DNA of 64,000 nucleotides from Fibrobacter succinogenes (GTDB lineage: Bacteria; Fibrobacterota; Fibrobacteria; Fibrobacterales; Fibrobacteraceae). The notes below the pieces were generated by a model that saw nothing but the letters and a program-made list of their open reading frames with translations, did no database searches and was not told where the DNA came from. The stretch is from assembly GCA_902761355.1 (NCBI GenBank), contig CACWJY010000006.1:1-64000 (forward strand), given 5' to 3'. Positions 8,486 to 15,835 of this stretch are shown here, one piece after another (position 1 is the first letter of the stretch; the number at the start of each line of letters is the position of its first letter). The translations under genes and the position numbers were made by a program.

Positions 8486-9169
8486 TTATTGATCATCTTT
8501 GTTGGGGTAGACTTTAACGATATTCGGAGTTCCGTATAAGGCGATTGGTTGTGTAAATGATGTGTCGATGGGTTCAATCTTTTTCTTGACGACCATCTTT
8601 TCGTAGCGGGATCTGAATTCGGCCTCGCTGTAAATCTTGCCGTCGCATTCGTAGGTTTTTTCAGAAATTCGGACCACGCCGTATTCGGGGCAGACGCTTA
8701 CTATTTCGCCATTGGGGTCCTCGGATTCTGAGCAGGAGGGACTTTTCCAACGTTCTACAGTCCTTTCCGTACAGGTGGCGCCATCGCCACAGTTCATGGT
8801 GGAATCGCCCTCGGCCTGTTCGCAAACATAAAATATTTCCCTAACTCCATATAACGGTTGCGCAATAATGGAGTCAAGGCTGCTAGAACTCAAAAGAGGA
8901 TCGTCCGGAACGCCGTAAGCGGGCATGATATTTTCGAAACTGCTGGAGCTTTCGGGGGGTGTCGCTTCGGAAGAACTGGAAAGCGATTGGTTTTCGGTTG
9001 CTATGCTGGAGCTGGATTCCTGGTTTTCGGCGCTGCTTTCGGGGGTTGCAACGCTGCTAGAACTGTTGGGTTCTTCGGCCCCGTTTGCAGAAGTGGTTTC
9101 GTTGTCGCAGCTTGCCCAGAAAAATCCGGTCAGCGCTAGAGCGATTTTTTTCCAATGCTTATAGAACAT
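8486..9169 (-). CDS. Ser-rich lipoprotein with four YG motifs, candidate radical SAM substrate
   Basis: A 227-residue lipoprotein with signal ending FFWASC (Cys21) and a strong GGAGG Shine-Dalgarno. A Ser-rich linker spans about 35-78. YG motifs occur at 85-88 (YGVP), 107-110 (YGVR), 163-166 (YGVV) and, near the C-terminus, 212-215 (YGTP in PIALYGTPNIVKVY). Six cysteines between about 116 and 175 may form disulfides. It is the first gene of the operon. A TATATTT element about 50 bp upstream on the minus strand is a plausible promoter. Confidence 0.75.
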   Translation of the reverse strand: MFYKHWKKIALALTGFFWASCDNETTSANGAEEPNSSSSVATPESSAENQESSSSIATENQSLSSSSEATPPESSSSFENIMPAYGVPDDPLLSSSSLDSIIAQPLYGVREIFYVCEQAEGDSTMNCGDGATCTERTVERWKSPSCSESEDPNGEIVSVCPEYGVVRISEKTYECDGKIYSEAEFRSRYEKMVVKKKIEPIDTSFTQPIALYGTPNIVKVYPNKDDQ

Positions 9170-9228
9170 GCTTTCCTCCGTTTGGCCTGTTAGGCCTCCA
9201 TTTAGTCATAAATATATACAAAACAAAA

Positions 9229-9268
9229 CCCACCTGCAACTATAGGGGGCCTGGTATTTGCAGATGGG
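9229..9268 (-). terminator. Intrinsic terminator of the UPF0145 gene
   Basis: Arms CCCACCTGCAA (9229-9239) and TTGCAGATGGG (9258-9268) pair almost perfectly. On the minus strand the stem is followed by TTTTGTTTTG. It lies about 45 bp after the stop of the gene ending at 9311. Confidence 0.65.
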
Positions 9269-9310
9269 CGAAAATGTGTGATTTAGGACGTGAAGTTTTG
9301 CTTTTTAGGC

Positions 9311-9625
9311 TTATTTCTTAAATTTTACGGCGGTTCCGTAGGCAATGATTTCTGCGGAACCTGCCATCACTGAGGCGGTTGCGAAGCGTACGCCCACGAT
9401 GGCGTCTGCACCAATCATTCCGGCCTGGTTTTCCATACGTTCAATGGCGATGTTGCGGGCATCGTTCAGCATCTCGGTGTAGCCGGCGATTTCGCCACCT
9501 ACAAGCGTCTTGAGCCCGGCAAATACGTCGCGCACCACGTTCTTGCTAAAGACGACACTCCCGCGCACCATCTGAAGCGTTTCGATTTCTTTGCCGGTGA
9601 TAAAGTCGGTTGTATACAGTTTCAT
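9311..9625 (-). CDS. UPF0145 / YbjQ family protein
   Basis: A 104-residue protein of the UPF0145 (YbjQ, 'heavy-metal-binding') family, recognised by TTDFITGKEIETLQMVRGSVV-type N-terminus, the RDVFAGLKTLVGGE segment and GADAIVGVRF near the C-terminus. These form homopentameric rings; the physiological role is unsettled. AGGAG seven bases before the ATG at 9625 fixes the start, although the frame stays open further upstream. Monocistronic, with a terminator downstream. Confidence 0.9.
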   Translation of the reverse strand: MKLYTTDFITGKEIETLQMVRGSVVFSKNVVRDVFAGLKTLVGGEIAGYTEMLNDARNIAIERMENQAGMIGADAIVGVRFATASVMAGSAEIIAYGTAVKFKK

Positions 9626-9765
9626 GAGTTCTCCTATTTTATAGGTCAAAATATAAAACAATGCGCCCGAAAGGGTGTGCGCTTTATCGGTCTTATTTTG
9701 TTCTTGGTCGTGAAAAACTATTTTTGTCTTGTATATTTGAATTTCTTTGGAAAATGGGAGGCGTT

Positions 9766-10416
9766 GTGAAAATTTTTTTGGCGATGGCAGCGTTGATTCT
9801 TCTAGCTGCCTGTAGCGGCGACGGTTCATCCACCGGAGCAAACGGCGGTTCTGGCAATGGTGCTAGCAGCGAATATGACGCATCCTCGAATACCCTCAAG
9901 GACTCGCGCAACGGTAAGACTTACAAGACCGTGAAAATCGGCAATCAGGTCTGGATGGCGGAAAACCTTGACTATGAAATGGGAAACGCAGTCTGCGGCG
10001 AAAAGGAATATATGACCTTGTTCGGTTGCCTTTATTCCTGGGATGAGGCGAAGACCGTATGCCCCGGTGGTTGGCATTTGCCGAGTCAGGCCGAATGGAA
10101 TACGTTGATTGAATTTGTCGGGGATTCCTCGACGGCAGGGAAGATTCTCAAGGCCACGAATACCTGGAGCGACAAGGGTCATTACAAAGATGGCACGGAC
10201 GATTATGGCTTTACCGCGTTACCTGGCGGCGTGCGCCTCCCACAAAAGGGCAAGACGCATCAGTCGTTTGTCAGTTCGGGAGCCTTCTTCTGGAGCGCCA
10301 CCGAAGTCGATGATGACGAGTCAATCACCTTGGTTTTGCGTTACGAAAACGATGCGGCGACATTGTTCGAAAACTACAAGGACGCCGGCGTCAGCGTCCG
10401 CTGCTTGAAAGATTGA
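9766..10416 (+). CDS. Lipoprotein with TIGR02145 (Fibrobacter major paralogous) domain
   Basis: About 216 residues. The start is taken as GTG 9766 because GGGAGG lies just upstream and it begins a lipoprotein signal ending LAAC. After a short Gly/Ser linker, the TIGR02145 domain fills the rest: KTVKIGNQVWMAENLDYE, YSWDEAKTVCPGGWHLPSQAEW, YGFTALPGG, FFWSATE and VRCLKD are all family signatures. The domain belongs to the C-type-lectin-like / FGE-like fold family expanded in Fibrobacter; its ligands are unknown. The protein would be anchored to the outer or inner membrane. Confidence 0.88.
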   Translation: MKIFLAMAALILLAACSGDGSSTGANGGSGNGASSEYDASSNTLKDSRNGKTYKTVKIGNQVWMAENLDYEMGNAVCGEKEYMTLFGCLYSWDEAKTVCPGGWHLPSQAEWNTLIEFVGDSSTAGKILKATNTWSDKGHYKDGTDDYGFTALPGGVRLPQKGKTHQSFVSSGAFFWSATEVDDDESITLVLRYENDAATLFENYKDAGVSVRCLKD

Positions 10417-10510
10417 GTTAGAAAAATACCCTGTAGGGAACGATTTTCCACGATAGATATTCGAAAAAATGTATAATTACCTACGGACTCATGACCGATA
10501 GGAGAATTTT

Positions 10511-11355
10511 ATGAAAAAGTCCTTCCTTCCTTCTCTAAAGGCCTGATTGCCTTTAGTTTTTGTGCGACGATGGTCGCCATGACCGCCTGCTCCGAATCGT
10601 CCAGTTCTGGCGGGGGAGCGACGCAGCCTTGCGCAGATGCATCTTGTGCAAATTTGCCACAGAATCCGAATGATCCTTTTGATAATTCGCAATCATCAAA
10701 TGCTTCGCAATGTGACTTGGCCACCCAGAAACTTCCTGCATCTTCTTTAGCTTGGCAGCCGACTTTTGGCGGTGGATGCGAAGTGAGCCAACAGATTGCT
10801 TTGGATGAATTGCAGAAGTTTGATACTTTGCTAATTGCGGCGGGGTATGAAAAGAAGGAGCTTACTCAAAGTTCTTATCGATATACGTTGGAAACACCTA
10901 ATATTGAAACTGCTACATCTATCAACGATACGTTGGAATTCACTTATATGCAGGGAACTTTTGCGGGCTTTTTCCGATCGGCAACAAGTGCAATTGATAA
11001 AGTGACGATGAAAAAAATTCTTGTAAAACAAGCTTGTCCGTCACTTATTCCTGAGACTGTATTTGAAAAAGATGTATGTATTTCTGTTGATAACAAGGGC
11101 GAAATTGCTCCAGAAAGTTTTCTTATACTAAAAGAAGCTTCGTCACTTTTGAGTGATCTAAAAAACTATGGTTGGATTTGCGATATACCTAGCGATATAC
11201 CAAGTGGCGTGCTTTATACCTGTAGTATCACTTATAATGGAAATTTGTATTCGTTGCAGTATATTTATCGACCAGATACGGTTTATGCTCCTGATGGATC
11301 GGCTCCTTTGAGTGTTACACGTATTGCCCTTCTTAATTTTCAAGTGAGTATATGA
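10511..11355 (+). CDS. Lipoprotein of unknown function, frameshifted in the signal peptide
   Basis: AGGAG at 10500-10504 and the ATG at 10511 start a lipoprotein signal that hits TGA after 11 codons. The rest of the gene is open from ATG 10570 in another frame, beginning MVAMTACSES, the end of the same signal (lipobox MTAC). One extra CCTT unit in the three-copy tract at 10520-10533, or one extra A in the A5 run at 10514-10518, would give a continuous signal (start MKKSFLPSFSKGLIAFSFCA) joined to the 261-residue body. The body is not recognised; it has a Ser/Gly linker and eight or so cysteines. It may be a phase-variable gene, a recent mutation or an assembly error. Confidence 0.6.
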
Positions 11356-11373
11356 TGTTTGTATAACGTGTCG

Positions 11374-11580
11374 GGGCGTTACGGGCGGACAGCACTTAGA
11401 GCAAGGCTCTTTAGTGCGCATGGCCACCAGGGTGGGGTGTCCCCGAAGTGGGGGTAGCGGTAGACACTGCCCTGCTCCTACGAACCTAACTCAACTAAGG
11501 CAACGAGTTGCCAAGTTTCGTATATCGGCAGGCTCAGGGACCTTGACCGTGGCTAAAGCGAGGGGGATGCGTCCCCCTTT
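11374..11580 (+). ncRNA. Candidate structured noncoding RNA ending in an intrinsic terminator
   Basis: No reading frame is convincing here, but the strand is full of nested inverted repeats: GCACT/AGTGC (11392-11396, 11113 equivalent at 11413-11417) enclosing AGAGC/GCTCT, then CCACC/GGTGG (11424-11435), then GTGTC/GACAC enclosing CCCC/GGGG (about 11438-11466). It ends in GGGGGA-TGCG-TCCCCC followed by TTTG (11562-11580), a terminator shape. The first part shares structure with an element at 13241-13380. Not recognisable as RNase P RNA, tmRNA or 6S RNA. It could be a repeat element and not a gene. Confidence 0.4.
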
Positions 11581-11583
11581 GTA

Positions 11584-11610
11584 TAAAAAAAGAAATCACG
11601 TTAGTGATTT
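11584..11610 (-). terminator. Terminator of the hslO-thrH operon
   Basis: AAATCAC (11593-11599) and GTGATTT (11604-11610) form a 7-bp stem with a GTTA loop. On the minus strand it is followed by CTTTTTTTATAC, about 100 bp beyond the thrH stop. Confidence 0.6.
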
Positions 11611-11643
11611 CCAATCCGTGTGGCTTTTATATTGAACAGGGAG

Positions 11644-11663
11644 ATGCCCGCCTACGCGGGCAT
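11644..11663. repeat. Short palindromic intergenic element
   Basis: ATGCCCGC-CTAC-GCGGGCAT forms an 8-bp perfect hairpin followed by GACA. It looks like the short GC-rich palindromes dispersed between genes in many bacterial genomes. Only one copy occurs in this window. Confidence 0.4.
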
Positions 11664-11707
11664 GACAATTGCGTCGGGGAAAACATCCCCCTTTTTCTTT
11701 ATACTAA

Positions 11708-12325
11708 TTACAGCGTATCCTGGAACTGGTGGAACTTTTCCAAGAGTTCGGCGTAGGTCTTGGTGGATTCGAGTTGCGGGAACTGGGCAACGATGGAGTC
11801 CGGGGCGCAGAAGAAGCAGCCCTTGTCGGCCTGCTTGAGCATGCCCGTGTCGTTGAAGGAATCGCCGCTGGCGAACACCTTGAAGTTCAGGTCCTGCAGG
11901 TGCTTCACGACTTTTGTCTTCTGGTCGTTAAGGCGCAGGTGGTAACCCTTGATCATGTCGTTTTCGACTTCCAGGTTGTGGCAGAAGATAGTCGGGAATC
12001 CGAGGTTCTTCATGATGGGGTAGGCGAATTCCTGGAACGTGTCCGAAAGAATAATCACCTGGGCTTCGTCGCGGAGTTTGTCCATAAAGTCGCGGGCGCC
12101 GTCGAGAAGTCCGAGGTTTGCGATCACGTTCTGGATGTCCGAAAGCTTGATGTTTTCGCGTTCGAGAATCTTGATGCGGCCCTTCATGAGCACGTCGTAG
12201 TCGGGAATGTCGCGGGTGGTGAGGCGCAGGTCCTTGATGCCGGTCTTTTCGGCGACGGCGATCCAGATTTCAGGGGCGAGGACACCTTCAAGGTCCAGGG
12301 TAACGACACATTGCTTGGTAAACAT
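11708..12325 (-). CDS. thrH: Bifunctional phosphoserine phosphatase / homoserine phosphotransferase ThrH
   Basis: A 205-residue HAD-superfamily enzyme of the ThrH type. Motif I is the family-specific VVTLDLEGVLAPEIWIAVAE, motif II is VIILSDTF, and GDSFNDTGML is the C-terminal Mg-binding motif. It dephosphorylates phosphoserine and can move the phosphate to homoserine. ATG 12325 gives the normal length and follows the hslO stop by 4 bp, so the two are one operon. The terminator lies near 11600. Confidence 0.92.
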   Translation of the reverse strand: MFTKQCVVTLDLEGVLAPEIWIAVAEKTGIKDLRLTTRDIPDYDVLMKGRIKILERENIKLSDIQNVIANLGLLDGARDFMDKLRDEAQVIILSDTFQEFAYPIMKNLGFPTIFCHNLEVENDMIKGYHLRLNDQKTKVVKHLQDLNFKVFASGDSFNDTGMLKQADKGCFFCAPDSIVAQFPQLESTKTYAELLEKFHQFQDTL

Positions 12326-12329
12326 AGGG

Positions 12330-13208
12330 CTATTTCTTTCGTTCGTTGATGATGGAGCGCAAATCCGCAAGCGTAATCTGGTACGGGGTGCGGCAGAAGT
12401 CGCAAACCACTTCGAGGTCCTTGCCTTCTTTTTCGAGATCCTGCAAGTCCTTGAGCGGGAGCGTGGCGAGCGTTGCCACGGTGCGTTCGCGGCTGCAGGG
12501 GCAGTAGGCCTTCGGGTCGATTTCTTTCACGATATCGATTTCGTAGGGGCCGCGCAGCTGGTCCAGGAGCTCGTCCAGGTCAAAGCCTTCGGGCGTGTTC
12601 ATGTCGCAGAACTTCGGCAAGTTCTGGATGATGACTTCGATCAGGTTGATGTCCTTGTCTTCGAGGTCGGGGAAGGCTTCGATGTAGAAACCGGCGGCGT
12701 AGTCGAGCTTGCTCGGGTCTTCTTTATTGAAGGCGGCTTCGATGCCCACGGCCGAGCGGATCTGTTCGGACTGCAAAAGGTAGGTGGCGAGGTTCTGGCC
12801 CATCGATACGGCGGGAGCCTCGATAATGCTTTCATGGACGCGCTTGCCCTGTTCGTTCAGCTTGACGACGCGGACGCTCTGCGGAATGAGGGCGGGTTCG
12901 TTACCGCCAACAGCCTGGAGTTCCGGCTGCGGAATCATGGCGCGCACCAGGCCCTGCGGCGTGGAGTCCGACTGCACCAGCGTGATTTCGCCCGAGAATC
13001 GGGTGGTAAAGCTTACGGTGCCCGGGAACTTGAGCGAGGCGCTCAAGAAAATGCTTGCGATGGAGTTTTCGGCGAGGAGCTTGAGGGCGAAACCCTGTGC
13101 GTTATGCTTTTTGCCGATTTCGTTCATCGTCGCGGTCAAGTCGACGACAATCAGGCGGAAGGGCGTCTTCTTGCCCGTAGCGCGGATAATGCGGTCCTTG
13201 AAATTCAT
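12330..13208 (-). CDS. hslO: Hsp33 redox-regulated chaperone
   Basis: A 292-residue cytoplasmic holdase chaperone activated by oxidation. The C-terminal zinc/redox switch is intact: CPCSRER (CxC) and VVCDFCR (CxxC) about 35 residues apart. The N-terminal domain shows the usual GFALKLLAENSIASIFLSASLKF region. A TATCTT -10-like hexamer ends 7 bases before the ATG without a Shine-Dalgarno, which predicts a leaderless transcript. First gene of an operon with thrH. Confidence 0.95.
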   Translation of the reverse strand: MNFKDRIIRATGKKTPFRLIVVDLTATMNEIGKKHNAQGFALKLLAENSIASIFLSASLKFPGTVSFTTRFSGEITLVQSDSTPQGLVRAMIPQPELQAVGGNEPALIPQSVRVVKLNEQGKRVHESIIEAPAVSMGQNLATYLLQSEQIRSAVGIEAAFNKEDPSKLDYAAGFYIEAFPDLEDKDINLIEVIIQNLPKFCDMNTPEGFDLDELLDQLRGPYEIDIVKEIDPKAYCPCSRERTVATLATLPLKDLQDLEKEGKDLEVVCDFCRTPYQITLADLRSIINERKK

Positions 13209-13240
13209 GCGCCCAAAGATAGAAAAAATTTATGAGGGGA

Positions 13241-13380
13241 AAGCCTTCCCACCACCTAAAGGTGGCCATGTACACTAAGGCCTAAAGGCCAAGTGTCCAA
13301 AGGTCGCTTCAGCCTTGGCTTTCGCTTCCCCTTCGCCTAGGGCTCTGCCCTAAAACCCGTTACGGGCGCGAGCGGTCCCT
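13241..13380 (-). repeat. Hairpin-rich intergenic element, structural relative of 11374-11436
   Basis: Between the hslO start and the DJ-1 stop there is no gene. On the minus strand a chain of hairpins occurs: CCCGT-AACGGG, AGGGC-AGA-GCCCT, then ACACT-T-GGCC-TTTA-GGCC-TT-AGTGT (13296-13272), the unpaired core ACATGGCC, CCACC-TTTA-GGTGG (13265-13252) and GGGAA-GGCT-TTCCC with a later T run. The last hairpin may also terminate DJ-1 transcription. The same layout with different paired bases is present at 11392-11435. Confidence 0.5.
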
Positions 13381-13925
13381 TACCTTGCCACAACCTGCTC
13401 ACGAATCTTTTCGCAGATTTCGCGACCCGCTACTTGAGCGAGGCATTCGAAGGCGAATTCTTCGGCGGAGCCGGCACCGCGGCTAGTAATCACCTTGCCG
13501 TCGACTACCACGCGGTCGGTGAGGAACTGCTTGCAGACGAGGTCGCCTTCGCAGCCCGGGAAACAAGTGCACTTGCGGTCCTTCAGGAGGCCTGCCTTCG
13601 AAAGCACCAGCGGTGCCGCGCAAATGGCGAACAGCCATTTGCCCTGGGCGTCAAACTGCTTGATGGTTGCTTCTACAGCATCGCTTGCAGCAAGGTTCTT
13701 GACGCCCAGCCCCCCACCGGGGAGCGTCACCGCGTCAAACTGCGCAAGGTCGGCGTCCTTCAACAGAATATCTGCTTGAATACGGAGCCCGAGCTTACCC
13801 TTTACGGACAAACTGTCGCTAATGGATGCGAGCGTCACGTTGAGGCCGCCGCGCTGCCAGTAGTCGAAGGGGGTGACGAATTCTGTTTCTTCAAAGCCAT
13901 CAGCCATCAAGAATAAAATCTGCAT
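13380..13925 (-). CDS. DJ-1/PfpI family protein (YajL/ThiJ type)
   Basis: A 181-residue cytoplasmic protein of the DJ-1 superfamily. The nucleophile-elbow Cys102 lies in FAICAAPLVL, the Glu-rich loop FEETEF sits at 11-16, and DAVTLPGGGLGVKNL is typical. Family members act against oxidative or carbonyl damage; the exact activity is debated. GGAG precedes the ATG. It seems to be transcribed alone, with a structured intergenic element after it. Confidence 0.92.
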   Translation of the reverse strand: MQILFLMADGFEETEFVTPFDYWQRGGLNVTLASISDSLSVKGKLGLRIQADILLKDADLAQFDAVTLPGGGLGVKNLAASDAVEATIKQFDAQGKWLFAICAAPLVLSKAGLLKDRKCTCFPGCEGDLVCKQFLTDRVVVDGKVITSRGAGSAEEFAFECLAQVAGREICEKIREQVVAR

Positions 13926-13979
13926 AGAGTCTCCGGTTTTTAGAGGAATTATAGAAAAATGAAACCGAAAAACTAATTG

Positions 13980-15677
13980 TTAGTCTTTTATGCAACGAAT
14001 GGAATAGGCTTTGTCTTTGTAATTGTCTTTTAATTCTGCTTCGTTGTTGTTGCTCCATAGCTCCATGATATGGACGGTTCCTTCTTCGCTTTGGGTGACA
14101 CTCCAGAAATAGGCAGCATCGTCTTCATCAACAATAGAACCGTATGTGGCTGTAGGAATGGCTGAAAAACCATATTTGTCTGTTCCGTAATGGTCTGTGC
14201 TTGCCCAACCACTTTGTTGCCAGCCATGTTGTGATTTGAGATTCTTTCCTGCGTTGCTTGGGCCTGCCGTCGTAAGCAATGTTTCCCATTCTTCATCGGT
14301 GGGCAAATGCCAATCTGTAGGGCAAATGCCTCGCCATTTTTCAGGTATGTTGCAGGTTTTGCCGTTTCCGCATTCTTGTGGGTTAGTCTCGTCATTTGCC
14401 AAGGATACCGAATCAATTGCCGCAGCCCAGCTGTAAAAGCGACCTGCCAAGTCGCAATTTGTAGATTTCCTTCCAAAACACCAACTGTTGCCTTCTAAGC
14501 TTGTTGTGGTTACGCTGTCGGCATAGTTTAGGTTTTCTGCCATCCAGGTCTGTTTGCCGATAGTCACTATCTTGTAAGATTGTCCATCGCGAGCGTCGAT
14601 TATTGAATCGTAGACAATGTCGGAATTCAGGAAATAGCCTTTGCCCAAATCATTCAATTCGTAGAAATGTGCGACTCGCCATTTATCATCGTCACAAAAA
14701 TAATTTGCTTGGTATGTTTCGCTTAAGGGATTTTTATTTTCCATAACATCCCCGTGAGTGGCTGTTTCACATGATGTCAATCCGTAACTAGTTGTCCAGA
14801 ATTGGGTGATATATTTTTCGAAATTAGGAGCCTTTGTTACAAAATCCAATTTCTCGATTGTGGCACGGATACTTTCAAGATCTAATCCTGCTGCCCAATC
14901 CGCCATTTTGGCTTTGGTCGCATCTGCGTCTTTGCTGTCCCATTTCCCGTCTTTTTTGAAATCGTTTGCAAAATCAGTCAAGAGTTCCTCGAATTCGTTA
15001 TCCCATAAATTGCGTCGCATCAGTATGCTGGTTGCCAATAAGGCGGCATCTCCTTCGCTGCTTCCGAAAATGTTCAAATCTTCGGATGCGAAATTACCCG
15101 GAATGTCAAAGGCCTTCAAAATTTCTTCTCCGGCTTGTTTCTTGGCTGCAGATATGTCAAGCCCATCCTTAACTAGGTTGAGGATACGTCCATATTCCAA
15201 ATGTGAAAGAAGATTGATGTTGACGTTATCACGGTCTCTCAAATCGGTGAGAACATTCAAAGTGTAATTTGCTGAGTCTATGGAACGGAGTGAATTGTTC
15301 GTTACGTATTGATAAACCCCGCTAACCTTGAGTAGTACGTATGGACTGGCAAGGGTCACTTCTTTTATTTTAAATTTTCCGTCATCACTCTCAATTTCCC
15401 CTGAGTAACTTCTGCCTGTTTGCATAAGGGTGGTACTATCTAATTCGTATAGTTTTACTTCGGAGCCAGCCTTGAATGGACCTTTTTGTGCAAATCCACT
15501 GATGGTCTTGTTTTTAATGACCATTGTGGAATCGATTTTTTTAGATGACGAGGAAAACTCTGTGTCCGAAGACGATATGGGCTCATTGTTGGGACCGCTG
15601 CTTGAATCATCACCGCATGCGACGATTGAGAGTATAAGTGAAAAAGCAGCAAGATAGTTGATTTTATTCCAAACCAT
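13980..15677 (-). CDS. Large lipoprotein with C-terminal TIGR02145 domain
   Basis: A 565-residue lipoprotein; signal ends SIVAC (Cys21) and is followed by a Ser-rich linker. Residues about 50-135 look like a beta-sandwich (ISGFAQKGPFKAGSEVKLYEL, SYSGEIESDDGKFKI), a motif seen at the start of many Fibrobacter surface proteins. A helical middle part (about 140-300) is not recognised. Residues about 365-565 form a TIGR02145 domain (IVTIGKQTWMAENLNYAD, CPTDWHLPTDEEWETLL, YGFSAIPTATYG, AYFWSVTQ, SIRCIKD). ATG 15677 is preferred to upstream in-frame starts because AAGGAG precedes it and it starts the signal. Confidence 0.85.
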   Translation of the reverse strand: MVWNKINYLAAFSLILSIVACGDDSSSGPNNEPISSSDTEFSSSSKKIDSTMVIKNKTISGFAQKGPFKAGSEVKLYELDSTTLMQTGRSYSGEIESDDGKFKIKEVTLASPYVLLKVSGVYQYVTNNSLRSIDSANYTLNVLTDLRDRDNVNINLLSHLEYGRILNLVKDGLDISAAKKQAGEEILKAFDIPGNFASEDLNIFGSSEGDAALLATSILMRRNLWDNEFEELLTDFANDFKKDGKWDSKDADATKAKMADWAAGLDLESIRATIEKLDFVTKAPNFEKYITQFWTTSYGLTSCETATHGDVMENKNPLSETYQANYFCDDDKWRVAHFYELNDLGKGYFLNSDIVYDSIIDARDGQSYKIVTIGKQTWMAENLNYADSVTTTSLEGNSWCFGRKSTNCDLAGRFYSWAAAIDSVSLANDETNPQECGNGKTCNIPEKWRGICPTDWHLPTDEEWETLLTTAGPSNAGKNLKSQHGWQQSGWASTDHYGTDKYGFSAIPTATYGSIVDEDDAAYFWSVTQSEEGTVHIMELWSNNNEAELKDNYKDKAYSIRCIKD

Positions 15678-15835
15678 GGTGAATCTCCTTCGGAGAAAAA
15701 ATAAAGTCAACTTAAAATTAATCAGTTTCTTATAAAATAAACTACTATATGCAAAAATTTTGGAAATAGCAAACCGCAAAATGGCGAAATTGTACTGAAA
15801 ACGTCGTTTTTGATGTTCCAACTTGGAATAATATT

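Noticed and set aside
8160..9070. Ser-codon-rich tracts in the two YGxP lipoproteins as phase-variation repeats
   Set aside because: The Ser runs use mixed codons (GAA CTT, TCG, AGC complements) without a uniform nucleotide unit, so slippage is unlikely; they are protein linkers.
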